Position numbers and translations under genes: made by a program. This document shows, piece by piece, positions 1 to 8,410 of a stretch of 17,669 bases of DNA. Below the pieces are notes generated by a model that saw only the letters and a list, made by a program, of their open reading frames with translations, was not told the origin of the DNA and did not search any database. The stretch's first letter is position 1. Every line of letters begins with the position of its first letter. This DNA is from Nitratifractor sp. (GTDB lineage: Bacteria > Campylobacterota > Campylobacteria > Campylobacterales > Sulfurovaceae), in NCBI GenBank assembly GCA_015485845.1, contig WFSU01000119.1, positions 1 to 17,669 of the forward strand. The letters are read 5' to 3'.

Positions 1-183
1 ATAGGGTTTGCATTATAATCAACCTGTTCGTTTTTTATGGAAGAAGTTGCACCAAATGGGTGAAAGAATTTGGGGTGGGCTTCTTCCTCTTAGGTACCTA
101 ATTATAGGGCAATTGTGGTTATTCTGTGATTGGGTATGGATTTTTTAGGGTATAATCGCGAAAATTATTTTTCAGGATGTGTT
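1..183. other. AT-rich leader with no supported gene
   Basis: This stretch before rseP is much more AT-rich than the coding DNA that follows. In plus frame 3 an open segment enters from the window edge and stops at TAA 99-101. Its short translation resembles no family I recognise, so whether it is the tail of an upstream gene cannot be settled here. Two TATAAT hexamers occur, at 14-19 and 151-156, and a 10-bp perfect palindrome lies at 91-100. On the minus strand an ATG at 13-11 could open a divergent gene, but only four codons are inside the window. Confidence 0.4.
151..156 (+). promoter_or_regulatory. Putative -10 box (TATAAT) of the rseP-yggS-helicase operon
   Basis: A perfect TATAAT lies 28 bases before the TTG at 184. 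It would start transcription near 163 and give a leader of about 20 bases. No good -35 hexamer is present at 17-bp spacing; TTGGGT at 130-135 is 15 bp away. Weak -35 elements are common in Campylobacterota promoters. The box lies inside the longer reading frame that begins at 130, which argues for the later start codon. Confidence 0.4.
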
Positions 184-1278
184 TTGAGTATTGTATTGTA
201 TCTTTTGATCGCACTGATCGCCCTCTCGGTTTTGGTCTTTTTCCATGAGCTTGGGCACTATACTGTCGCGCGTCTTTTTGGCGTCAAGATCGAGCGCTTC
301 AGTATCGGATTTGGCAAGGTGCTTGCCCGTAAACAGTGCTGCAACACTGAGTGGGCGTTCAGCGCCATTCCGCTGGGGGGGTATGTCAAAATGAAAGGGC
401 AGGATGATGCCAATCCTCTCGCCCGCAGCAGCGACCCCGACAGCTACGACAGCAAGCGCCCCTGGCAGCGGATATTTATCCTGCTTGCCGGCCCTTTGGC
501 CAATCTCATCCTTGCCTTTTTCGTCTATCTCGCTATTGCGCTGGGGAATGTCCCTGCAAGCGTAGCTTCTGACTACATTGATCCCGTCATCGGATCAGTC
601 GCCCCCGATACCCCGGCACAGCAGGCCGGACTACTCCCTGACGACTACATCCTCCGTGTCAACGGCCATCCCGTCCGTTACTGGTATGAGCTCGGCGAAG
701 CGATCCAGTCGGCTCCCGATCCGGTACACCTGACCCTCCAACGTGGCAACGTACGCAAAAAAATCGAACTGCGTACCCAAACTGTCGAGGGTAAAAACGC
801 CTACATGGAGACGATCCACCGCCGTATCATCGGGATTGGCCCCAAAGTCGATGCCAACACCACCGTGCACTTCTCCCCGGCTCAAATGTTCCACTATGCC
901 TGGCGCGAAACGGTCAAAGCTACTACTCTCATCGCCGTGGGGGTGAAAAAAATGGGCACGGGGGAAGTGAGCAGCAAACAGGTAGGCGGAGCCATTACGA
1001 TCTTTGATATCATCATGAAGTTCGCCGCGCACGGGCTGATCTACCTGCTCTTTATCATGGCACTTATCTCGGTCAACCTCGGCGTGCTCAATCTCCTGCC
1101 GATCCCGGCACTTGATGGAGGGCACATTATGTTCAACCTCTACGAGATGATCACCCGCCGTCCCCCAAGCGAAAATGCGTTATACTATCTGACCATGCTC
1201 GGGTGGGCTCTGCTGATGGGGCTCATGGCACTCGGGCTCTTTAACGACATCACACGTTTATGGGGGACTGGATCATGA
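184..1278 (+). CDS. rseP: RseP-type site-2 protease (M50 zinc metalloprotease)
   Basis: This is an inner-membrane zinc protease that cleaves membrane-embedded substrates such as anti-sigma factors or signal-peptide remnants. From the TTG at 184 it is 364 residues. The first membrane segment carries HELGH at residues 21-25, with zinc ligands His21 and His25 and catalytic Glu22. A single PDZ domain follows at about 130-200. The LDGGH motif near residues 310-314 supplies the third ligand, Asp311, before the last membrane helices. E. coli RseP is longer (about 450 residues) and has two PDZ domains; the one-PDZ form is common elsewhere. I chose TTG 184 because AGGA at 174-177 is well placed and the family normally starts just before the HELGH helix. 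In-frame ATG 136 and TTG 130 would add an odd polar extension. The stop overlaps the yggS start. Confidence 0.9.
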   Translation: MSIVLYLLIALIALSVLVFFHELGHYTVARLFGVKIERFSIGFGKVLARKQCCNTEWAFSAIPLGGYVKMKGQDDANPLARSSDPDSYDSKRPWQRIFILLAGPLANLILAFFVYLAIALGNVPASVASDYIDPVIGSVAPDTPAQQAGLLPDDYILRVNGHPVRYWYELGEAIQSAPDPVHLTLQRGNVRKKIELRTQTVEGKNAYMETIHRRIIGIGPKVDANTTVHFSPAQMFHYAWRETVKATTLIAVGVKKMGTGEVSSKQVGGAITIFDIIMKFAAHGLIYLLFIMALISVNLGVLNLLPIPALDGGHIMFNLYEMITRRPPSENALYYLTMLGWALLMGLMALGLFNDITRLWGTGS

Positions 1279-1958
1279 TTTTAGACAAAGAAACACTACG
1301 CGAAAACCTCGACCGCACTATTTGGAACATCGAGCAAGCCCGCATCAAAGTGAGCGAGCACCTCATCGTTCGGATTGTCGCAGTAGGGAAATACACCGAG
1401 ATTGAGAATCTCCGCACCCTCTACGAATTGGGACAGCGGGCGTTTGGCGAAAATCAGGTGCGGCAGCTCGGCGAACGGATCGAAGCGTTGGATGACCTTC
1501 CGCTGGAGTGGCACATGATCGGGCGATTACAAACGAATAAGATCAACAAACTCATCGAGCTCCGCCCTGCTCTCATGCATTCCCTCGACTCACTCGAACT
1601 GGCTGAGGCTCTCGATAAACGTCTCACCGCGAAAGAGAAGACCATGGACTGTCTCCTCCAGATCAACAGTGCCGGTGAAACGACCAAAGCCGGCGTCACC
1701 CCTGAAGCAGCCGTCGATACGTACCAGGAGATCGCCGAGCGCTTCCCCAACATCCACCTCAGAGGCGTGATGACTATCGGGGCGCATACCGAGGATACCA
1801 ACATCATCCAGCAGAGCTTTGAAACGACTCACGCCATCTATGAAACCCTCCAAAAGGACGGCGCTGACACCTGCTCCATGGGGATGAGCAGTGACTACAA
1901 ACTGGCGATCGCATGCGGCTCCAACATGGTGCGTGTTGGATCGGCGCTGTTTAAATAA
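1275..1958 (+). CDS. yggS: YggS/PROSC-family pyridoxal-phosphate homeostasis protein
   Basis: This cytosolic protein belongs to the single-domain alanine-racemase-fold family that binds pyridoxal 5'-phosphate and buffers the cell's vitamin B6 pool; it has no established enzyme activity. The protein is 227 residues, close to the family's usual 225-235. The PLP lysine is Lys39 in IVAVGK, where most relatives have AVSK. Other family signatures are FGENQ, WHMIGRLQTNK and, near the C-terminus, GMSSDYKLAIACGSNMVRVG. The ATG at 1275 overlaps the rseP stop in an ATGA arrangement, so translation is probably coupled. An upstream in-frame start at 1260 lies inside rseP and is less likely. Confidence 0.92.
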   Translation: MILDKETLRENLDRTIWNIEQARIKVSEHLIVRIVAVGKYTEIENLRTLYELGQRAFGENQVRQLGERIEALDDLPLEWHMIGRLQTNKINKLIELRPALMHSLDSLELAEALDKRLTAKEKTMDCLLQINSAGETTKAGVTPEAAVDTYQEIAERFPNIHLRGVMTIGAHTEDTNIIQQSFETTHAIYETLQKDGADTCSMGMSSDYKLAIACGSNMVRVGSALFK

Positions 1959-1969
1959 GTCACTCCATC

Positions 1970-4900
1970 ATGGATGCGTATCCCGAAATTTCCCTTGAGA
2001 TGATCGAGGAGCACTTTGGCACCACGACGTATCAGCGCGGACATCAATACTACCTCACTGGGCACGTCGAAGATTTCCACCTGTACGACGACGGTCTCGA
2101 TGAATGGTTTTTGCGTGCTAAGGTCCGTGGCACCCAACGCTACGCTCAACATATCGAAATCGTTGAGGACGATTGGGGGGATTACCACTTTGATACCGAC
2201 TGCTCCTGCCCAGTGGGTTTCCGCTGCAAACATGCCGCTGCTGCCTTGATCGCCTACGCACACTCCAGCGAATATGCCCCAAAAAGCAGTGCCGAAAAGT
2301 GGCGAGATACTCTCCTCGATCTGGTGGACAAGCAGCATGGCGCATTCCCCGGACATCACGGCGCCCAGCCCAACGTCAATGGCAATGAGTTTATCATTAT
2401 ACGGCTTTTCATGGATCCCGCCAGTGATTTTGACTACCGCAGCGCCAAACGGCTGAAAAATGGCAACCTCTCCAAAGGGAAAAAAATCTCTTGCGAAATG
2501 ATGTCCCATCAGATGCAGTATTCATACCGTGCAGATAATTTCCCCCCCGCCACACGCACCCTGATCCGCAAACTACTCCTATTGGCAACCGGCACCTACC
2601 AAAAAATGGTATGCCATTTCACGGACGAATACGGCGCGATCATGTTGCGGGAGATTATCGAGAGTGGCTTGGGGTATTTCAAAGACCACACCGATCCCCT
2701 GCGCTACAATGCGACACCTTACCCACTCCACTTCGAGTGGGAGCATACGTCGGAGGGGTATGCATTACGCTCCGATCTCCCCGTCGGAGCCTATGTGCTC
2801 ACCGCCACCCACCCCCCTATGGCAATCGACCCCTCGACCGATACCCTCTACTCGATCGAGACTCCCTACACCGCCGAACAGCTCAAGATGTTCTTCTCGG
2901 CGCCCACTCTGCCACTCGAGACCATCGTGCAGATTGCACAGAGTTTGAGCGCGAGCGAAGGGGATCTTCCCTTTCCTCTGCCAGATGACCTCCAATTTGA
3001 GACGATCGAGACACCGCCTGTCCCCGTCCTTTATCTTTACGCCGAGCGCGAAGACAACCGTATGATCCCCATGATGGAGCTCCAGTACCTCTACGGTGAC
3101 CATGAGATCGCCCCATTCCCTTTTGTCAAAGAGGAACAACTCTTCTCTGGAGAGACTCTCCTCAAGATCCTCCGCGACAAGGAGGCAGAATCCGTGCACC
3201 ACACCACACTCGAATCGATGAATATGGCGTATGCTTCTACTCACAGAACATACTTCCCTCACACGGAGCATGAAGAGGAGCCCACCGAGACCTGGCGACG
3301 TTTTCTTGATGAGCATCTCCCTCTGCTCCGTGAAGCAGGATGGCAGATCGACATCGCTGAGAGTTTCGATCTCCGCTTTGAATATGCTGATACGATCACC
3401 GTCGAGGAGGTGGATCACGAAGGGCTCAACCCTTGGTTTGAGCTCTCCTTCCATGTCACCGTTGCGGGCAAGGAACTCCCTCTCCTCCCAATCATCGCCT
3501 CCCTGCTTGCCCGCTATGACACCCCCAAAGCCCTGCCGGAGAAGCTCAATGTCGAAATGGCTCCGGGGCATTTTCTCCACCTTCCTTCCCGGGAAATCGC
3601 CCCACTCTTTGCTACCCTGCTTGAACTTTTCGATGCACAGACCGGCGAAACACTTGTCGTGCACCCCCACGATGCCCATCTCGTGAGGTTCGATGATCAG
3701 CATTCGGTGCAGTGGAAGGGTCTCGAAGAACTCAAAGCCCTCTCGGAGAAATTACGGAATTTTGATGGGATTGAGACAGTGGAGCCCTCTCCCCATCTCC
3801 AGGCCACCCTGCGCGACTACCAGCAGACCGGGCTCTCATGGCTCTATTTCCTCCATACGTTCCGCTTCGGTGGAATTCTCGCCGATGACATGGGGTTGGG
3901 CAAGACCGTCCAGACCCTCGCCCTGCTCGACCGCCTCAAGCACGATGGGGAGCTCACCGCCCCCAGCCTCATCATCATGCCCACCTCGCTGCTCGGCAAC
4001 TGGAAAAATGAGATCGAGAAATTTACGCCCCACCTCAGCTACCTGCAACTCTACGGCAGCGACCGGGCAGAAAAGTTTGCCCAAATGGGGGAGTATGATA
4101 TCCTCCTGACGACTTACCAACTGGCGCAACGGGATGCGGAGCATTACGAGGGATACGCGTTTGCCTATCTCATCCTCGATGAAGCGCAAAAGATCAAAAA
4201 TCCCACCACCAAAATGGCCATCGCGATCAAATCGTTCACCGCCGCACACCACCTAGCTCTCAGCGGTACCCCCATCGAAAACCATCTCGGTGAGTTGTGG
4301 TCTATCTTTGATTTTGTGATGCCGGGCTTTTTAGAAGATTTGAAGTTCTTCAGAAACCTTTACCAAAACCCCATCGAAAAAGAACACGACCTCCACCGCA
4401 GCGAAATGCTCAACCGCAAAGTCCGACCCTTCATCCTCCGCCGCACCAAGGAAGCCGTCGCCCTCGAACTCCCCGCCAAGACTGAGATCGTCAAACGCGC
4501 CACCTTTGACCCCAAACAAGCCGCACTCTACGAAAACATCCGCATCACCATGGAGGAAAAAGTCCGGGATGCCGTCGCCGCCAAAGGGCTCTCCCGCAGC
4601 CACATCACCATCCTCGATGCCCTCCTCAAACTCCGACAAGTCTGTTGCCACCCCAAACTCCTCAAGCTCAAAGCCGCCCAAAAAGTCTACCAATCCACCA
4701 AGCTCGATCTCTTCCTCGAACTCCTCGATGAGCTGATGAGTGAAGGGCGCAAGGTGCTGGTCTTTTCCCAATTTACCACCATGCTCTCAATCCTCGAGGA
4801 TGAGATCAAATCCCGCAAAATCCCCTACACCAAGCTCACCGGCGCCACCCGCAAACGGGACGAAGCGATCGCACGGTTCACCTCCGGCCAGGCCGATGTC

Positions 4901-5209
4901 TTCCTCATCAGCCTCAAGGCCGGTGGCGTCGGACTCAACCTCGTCGCCGCCGACACCGTCATCCACTACGACCCCTGGTGGAACCCCGCCGTCGAAAACC
5001 AGGCCACCGACCGAGCCTACCGGATTGGGCAGGACAAACCGGTCTTTGTTTACAAATTGATCGTCGAAAACAGCATCGAAGAAAAGATTCTCAAACTCCA
5101 GGAGAAAAAACAAGCCATTCAAGATGGCATCTACGGCGACAAAGAGGGAGAGGAAGAGAATATCTTCAAGGGCAAAGAGCTCCTTTCTCTGCTCAGGATG
5201 GAACCCTGA
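1970..5209 (+). CDS. SWIM zinc-finger / SNF2-family DEAD-like helicase
   Basis: This is a large (1079-residue) Swi2/Snf2 ATPase of the RapA/HepA-related bacterial group, expected to translocate on double-stranded DNA and remodel protein-DNA complexes. Its bacterial role is poorly known. An N-terminal SWIM zinc finger has the pattern CxCx5CxH with Cys78, Cys80, Cys86 and His88. Residues about 100-600 form an unassigned region. The ATPase core follows: motif I DDMGLGKT near 638-646, DEAQ near 736, and SGTPIENHLGELWSI for motif III. The second RecA lobe begins near VLVFSQF at about 930 and ends with the AYRIGQ motif near 1018. All core motifs look intact. The gene starts 11 bases after yggS with no clear ribosome-binding site, so it probably relies on readthrough from the upstream genes. 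It ends 16 bases before the stop of the convergent RCC1 gene, with no obvious terminator between. Confidence 0.93.
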   Translation: MDAYPEISLEMIEEHFGTTTYQRGHQYYLTGHVEDFHLYDDGLDEWFLRAKVRGTQRYAQHIEIVEDDWGDYHFDTDCSCPVGFRCKHAAAALIAYAHSSEYAPKSSAEKWRDTLLDLVDKQHGAFPGHHGAQPNVNGNEFIIIRLFMDPASDFDYRSAKRLKNGNLSKGKKISCEMMSHQMQYSYRADNFPPATRTLIRKLLLLATGTYQKMVCHFTDEYGAIMLREIIESGLGYFKDHTDPLRYNATPYPLHFEWEHTSEGYALRSDLPVGAYVLTATHPPMAIDPSTDTLYSIETPYTAEQLKMFFSAPTLPLETIVQIAQSLSASEGDLPFPLPDDLQFETIETPPVPVLYLYAEREDNRMIPMMELQYLYGDHEIAPFPFVKEEQLFSGETLLKILRDKEAESVHHTTLESMNMAYASTHRTYFPHTEHEEEPTETWRRFLDEHLPLLREAGWQIDIAESFDLRFEYADTITVEEVDHEGLNPWFELSFHVTVAGKELPLLPIIASLLARYDTPKALPEKLNVEMAPGHFLHLPSREIAPLFATLLELFDAQTGETLVVHPHDAHLVRFDDQHSVQWKGLEELKALSEKLRNFDGIETVEPSPHLQATLRDYQQTGLSWLYFLHTFRFGGILADDMGLGKTVQTLALLDRLKHDGELTAPSLIIMPTSLLGNWKNEIEKFTPHLSYLQLYGSDRAEKFAQMGEYDILLTTYQLAQRDAEHYEGYAFAYLILDEAQKIKNPTTKMAIAIKSFTAAHHLALSGTPIENHLGELWSIFDFVMPGFLEDLKFFRNLYQNPIEKEHDLHRSEMLNRKVRPFILRRTKEAVALELPAKTEIVKRATFDPKQAALYENIRITMEEKVRDAVAAKGLSRSHITILDALLKLRQVCCHPKLLKLKAAQKVYQSTKLDLFLELLDELMSEGRKVLVFSQFTTMLSILEDEIKSRKIPYTKLTGATRKRDEAIARFTSGQADVFLISLKAGGVGLNLVAADTVIHYDPWWNPAVENQATDRAYRIGQDKPVFVYKLIVENSIEEKILKLQEKKQAIQDGIYGDKEGEEENIFKGKELLSLLRMEP

Positions 5210-5225
5210 TGCCTTTTACCGGTAC

Positions 5226-6653
5226 TTACTCCGAAGCACTCCGGGCTCCAGCCACGGCACCCCACATCCTGAGTGTCCCGTTTTCCCTTTTTCCGGCCGT
5301 GTGAAATTCGGCACCTTGCACTTGCGTATATTTCTCTTGATCATCGAGCACCTCTGGCGCATACTTATAGGTACTGATGCCGTCTCCGATCTGGCCGTAA
5401 TTGTTGTAGCCCCATCCCCAAAGTGTGCCATCACTTTTGAGGGCGACACTCGTGGCACTTCCGCCATCGATCGCAATCCAATCAGATGCAGCAGACGCTT
5501 CTTGGGTCGGAATTGTCCGCTGGGTACGTGAGCCATCACCTAGCTGAGCCTGACTGTTAATCCCCCAGCCAAACAGCGTACCGTTTTTTTTGAGCGCCAG
5601 AGAGTGATTGTATCCTGCTGCGACCGCTGCCCAGTCGTTGGCAAGCGAATTTTCCTGAGTTGGAACTTGTCGGTTTGTAGTCGTGCTGTCTCCCAGTTGA
5701 CCGTAGCGGTTGTACCCCCACGCCCACAAGCTATCATCCCCTTTGATGGCCAAGGAGTGGTAATACCCCGCCGCAACTGCTTTCCATGTATCTCCAGGTG
5801 CCGAAATCTTGGTAAAGATGTGTTTGTCCACCGTCGTATTGTCTCCAAGCTGTCCATAGTTATTGCGTCCGGTCGTCCAGAGTGAACCGTCTTTTTTTAG
5901 GGCAACGGTATGATAATATCCTACGGCAGCACCGCTCCAATCCGTCGCCTTGGAAGGTTCTTGCATCGGCACGAGTTTGTTGGTTATCGTCCCGTCTCCG
6001 AGCTGGCCGTAGCGGTTGTATCCCCATGCCCAGAGCGTTCCATCGTCCTTGATGCCGATCGTATGGAGAAACTTCGCATACACATATGCCCAGTGGGTAT
6101 CGGTGCCTATTTGAACAGCTTGCGGACGATCAGTAGTCGTCCCGTCTCCAAGCTGGCCGTACGTGTTCGAGCCCCATCCCCAAAGGGTTCCATCGCTTTT
6201 GATCGCCATCGTATAGTAGCGCCCGGCAGCGATCTGCTTCCAATAAAGTGAAGAAACACTTACCGTCACCTCAGTCGTACTGTTCCCCTCGACGATACGC
6301 AATACTCCGCTGTCGGACAGGTTGCCCTCCTGTTGACGCAAATAGACCAGTGTGTCACCGTCGAGTGCGAATACTCCCTGCTGCCCCTGGGTTTTGATGG
6401 AGGCAACAAATGTACCGTTATCCTCAGATCGTGCGGCAGAAGCTTCTTTCCAATTGATACGCATACGGGTCTCATTGATGTCCAGCGTCATCGCAAAATC
6501 GGAAGCATGCACCGGTCCATTCATTACAGGTACTTCATCGGTTGTATTAGTATCCGTAGTATTGGTGTCATTGTTCTGATCCTGATTACAAGCGGGCAGT
6601 GCCAGAGCCATTACCGCGATCATCAACCAGTAAATCCAGTTTTTCTTTTTCAT
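5226..6653 (-). CDS. RCC1-repeat (beta-propeller) lipoprotein
   Basis: This is a 475-residue exported protein. The N-terminus is a classic lipoprotein signal: MKKK, a hydrophobic stretch, then the lipobox LPAC with Cys22 as the lipidated residue. A Asn/Asp/Thr-rich linker covers about 23-45. A small domain of beta-strand character follows at about 50-135. The rest is six full repeats of about 50 residues, each with the pattern W-x-AVAAGYYHSLALK-DGTLWGWGYNxYGQLGDGTT, plus a seventh, shorter repeat at the C-terminus. This is the RCC1/RLD signature and fits a seven-bladed propeller. In eukaryotes RCC1 is a Ran exchange factor; bacterial secreted RCC1 proteins have no general function, and none is claimed here. 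Position +2 after Cys is Asn, so Asp-dependent inner-membrane retention is not indicated. It stands alone on the minus strand with its own leader. Confidence 0.9.
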   Translation of the reverse strand: MKKKNWIYWLMIAVMALALPACNQDQNNDTNTTDTNTTDEVPVMNGPVHASDFAMTLDINETRMRINWKEASAARSEDNGTFVASIKTQGQQGVFALDGDTLVYLRQQEGNLSDSGVLRIVEGNSTTEVTVSVSSLYWKQIAAGRYYTMAIKSDGTLWGWGSNTYGQLGDGTTTDRPQAVQIGTDTHWAYVYAKFLHTIGIKDDGTLWAWGYNRYGQLGDGTITNKLVPMQEPSKATDWSGAAVGYYHTVALKKDGSLWTTGRNNYGQLGDNTTVDKHIFTKISAPGDTWKAVAAGYYHSLAIKGDDSLWAWGYNRYGQLGDSTTTNRQVPTQENSLANDWAAVAAGYNHSLALKKNGTLFGWGINSQAQLGDGSRTQRTIPTQEASAASDWIAIDGGSATSVALKSDGTLWGWGYNNYGQIGDGISTYKYAPEVLDDQEKYTQVQGAEFHTAGKRENGTLRMWGAVAGARSASE

Positions 6654-6658
6654 CCTAT

Positions 6659-6727
6659 ACTCCTTTCGGGATTATTGTCTCCCATTCACAAACGAAGTAT
6701 ACCCCCTCGCTGTCAAGGAATTGTCAA
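6659..6727 (-). promoter_or_regulatory. Leader of the RCC1 lipoprotein gene: SD, -10-like box and tandem TTGACA repeats
   Basis: Read on the minus strand, AAAGGAGT at 6666-6659 is a strong ribosome-binding site five bases before the ATG. TATACT at 6701-6696 is a plausible -10 box. Upstream lie two copies of TTGACA, at 6727-6722 and 6716-6711, eleven bases apart (one helical turn). Neither has the usual 17-bp distance to the -10 box (about 20 and 9 bp). They may be a tandem protein-binding site or one may serve as a poorly spaced -35 element. Confidence 0.4.
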
Positions 6728-6773
6728 AGAGAAATAAAGATAGAATCTTCATTATTTTTTCAAGGAACCCGAC

Positions 6774-7469
6774 ATGCCCTTCACCGGCTTCCCCCCTGAG
6801 GCGATTACTCTCCTCTCGGATATCATCGCCCACAACGACAAAGAGTGGTTTGAGGCCAACAAAGAGCGCTATCTACGTGACATCCTCGCCCCTTCCAAAG
6901 CATTCGTCGAAGAGATGGGGGAGCATCTCCAGATCCTCGTCCCCACGATCCATGCCGCACCCAAGATCAACCATTCTCTCTTTCGCATCTACCGTGATGC
7001 CCGCCTCCACCCGACACGCCCCATCAAAGAGCGGATCGGGATGATTTTCTGGCAGGGGGCGGGGCATCGGATGAGCAGCAGCAGTTTCTACATGCACTTC
7101 GATACGCATGAAGTGCTTCTTGCCGCCGGATTGCGGACGTTTAAACCGCCGATGATGGCCACCTATCGTGACTACATCCAAAACCCAACACACCGTGAAG
7201 AGCTCCATATGATCCTCGAAATGCTGCAGGCCAAAGGCTACACCCTCCCCGAGCCCCGCTACAAACGTCTCCCCCGGGAGTTTGATTCCGATATCACCTA
7301 TCCGGAACTGGCTAAACTCGGAGGGGTATTCGTCTCCACGACCTTCCCGATCGATGCCACCTTCCACTCTGAAGCTCTCATCGATCGACTGTTCAAACAC
7401 TACGAAACACTCCTGCCCCTCCAGCAATGGGTCTATCACATGACACGGCACACGGCAGAGCATCCATGA
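6774..7469 (+). CDS. DUF2461-family protein (TIGR02453-like)
   Basis: This 231-residue cytosolic protein is recognisable as the DUF2461 family, whose biochemical function is unknown. Typical signatures are FTGFPPEAITLLSDI near the N-terminus, NDKEWFEANKERY at about 22-34, INHSLFRIYRDARLHPTRPIKER at about 63-87, and the central block with SSSFYMHFD. Length matches the family (about 210-230). AAGGAA at 6762-6767 sits seven bases before the ATG. The stop overlaps the next gene's start (ATGA), so the two are probably translationally coupled. It is divergent from the RCC1 lipoprotein gene; the 120-base gap holds both promoters, with TAGAAT at 6741-6746 the best plus-strand -10 candidate. Confidence 0.88.
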   Translation: MPFTGFPPEAITLLSDIIAHNDKEWFEANKERYLRDILAPSKAFVEEMGEHLQILVPTIHAAPKINHSLFRIYRDARLHPTRPIKERIGMIFWQGAGHRMSSSSFYMHFDTHEVLLAAGLRTFKPPMMATYRDYIQNPTHREELHMILEMLQAKGYTLPEPRYKRLPREFDSDITYPELAKLGGVFVSTTFPIDATFHSEALIDRLFKHYETLLPLQQWVYHMTRHTAEHP

Positions 7470-8386
7470 CTTTCCGCACAACCCCCATGCAGGTCATCCT
7501 GCACAAACTTCGTACCAAGATCGCACTTTTCGCCCCCGGCGATATCCTCACCTTTACCGTCCCCGACCCTGATGCGTGTATGGGGTGCTATGCCGGAGAA
7601 TCTTTTACCATTGACGAAATACCTTATCGCCACCACAGTTGGCACAGTTGGAGCCGCCTCGCACAGTTGCTTGGATGCCGGATGCTCACCCCACATCCTG
7701 CCACCCCACCCCTCGTGACGGTACGATTCCAAAAGCTCAACCCTAATCACTCTTTTCATAAAGTAGCGGAAGACAAATACACCACCGACAGTCTCTTTGC
7801 ACGGATCGACAAGCAGGAGGAGCCGGACTTCCTCTACCACTACCTTCAGGCACTCGATGAGGTAAAAATTGATACACGCACACGGATCCTTGATCTGGGG
7901 ATCTCCCGTGGGGATGAGTTCGGGGTCATTGAAAACATTGTAGGAACGAACACCATGGAGACGATAGAGGTGGTCGGCATAGACCTTGATGTTACGGCCA
8001 TCAAGGCAGCCCAGTCACGCTACCCTCACGCCACATTCCATACCCATGACATCAACAACCTCTCTGCGCTCGATCCCGGCCGCTTCGATCTCCTCATCAC
8101 CATCGGTACCCTCCAGAGCCCTGCGGTGGAGACCAAGCCCCTCATCATGAATCTCGTCCAGCACCACCTCACCGATACAGGGGCGCTTATCCTCGGCTTC
8201 CCCGCCGGCCGCTGGATCGATGGGGAACTTATCCCCGGAGCCCAGGCGCCCAATTATCACTTTCCAGAATCTTCTTTAGTCATCAAAGACATCTACTGGA
8301 TCAAGAAATACCTCCAGCAACACCGCTACCGTATCCGAATTTTCGGACAAAGTTACCTCTTTCTTGTGGCGACGAAGATCGGGTAG
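7466..8386 (+). CDS. Class I SAM-dependent methyltransferase with an extra N-terminal domain
   Basis: The protein is 306 residues. The second half is a Rossmann-fold methyltransferase. Motif I reads LDLGISRGDEFG near residues 141-152; motif II is VGIDLD near 170-175, whose acidic end should bind the SAM ribose; HTHDINNL and FDLLITIGTLQS follow as motifs III and IV. The first 130 residues are less familiar and contain a paired cysteine, Cys38 and Cys41 in DACMGCYAGE, which could bind a metal. The methyl acceptor is unknown. I chose ATG 7466 because it overlaps the upstream stop; the open frame runs further back to 7427, but that part lies inside the DUF2461 gene. Confidence 0.82.
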   Translation: MTFRTTPMQVILHKLRTKIALFAPGDILTFTVPDPDACMGCYAGESFTIDEIPYRHHSWHSWSRLAQLLGCRMLTPHPATPPLVTVRFQKLNPNHSFHKVAEDKYTTDSLFARIDKQEEPDFLYHYLQALDEVKIDTRTRILDLGISRGDEFGVIENIVGTNTMETIEVVGIDLDVTAIKAAQSRYPHATFHTHDINNLSALDPGRFDLLITIGTLQSPAVETKPLIMNLVQHHLTDTGALILGFPAGRWIDGELIPGAQAPNYHFPESSLVIKDIYWIKKYLQQHRYRIRIFGQSYLFLVATKIG

Positions 8387-8410
8387 CAAGACGAAAGTCA
8401 TTCTTTCAAT

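Noticed and set aside
3..101. Tail of an upstream gene such as pgsA in plus frame 3
   Set aside because: The 32 visible residues show no match to a family I recognise, and the other frames stop early, so no gene can be supported.
2765..3703. A 312-codon minus-strand open frame inside the SNF2 helicase gene
   Set aside because: It is fully inside an intact 1079-codon gene whose frame continues through conserved motifs.
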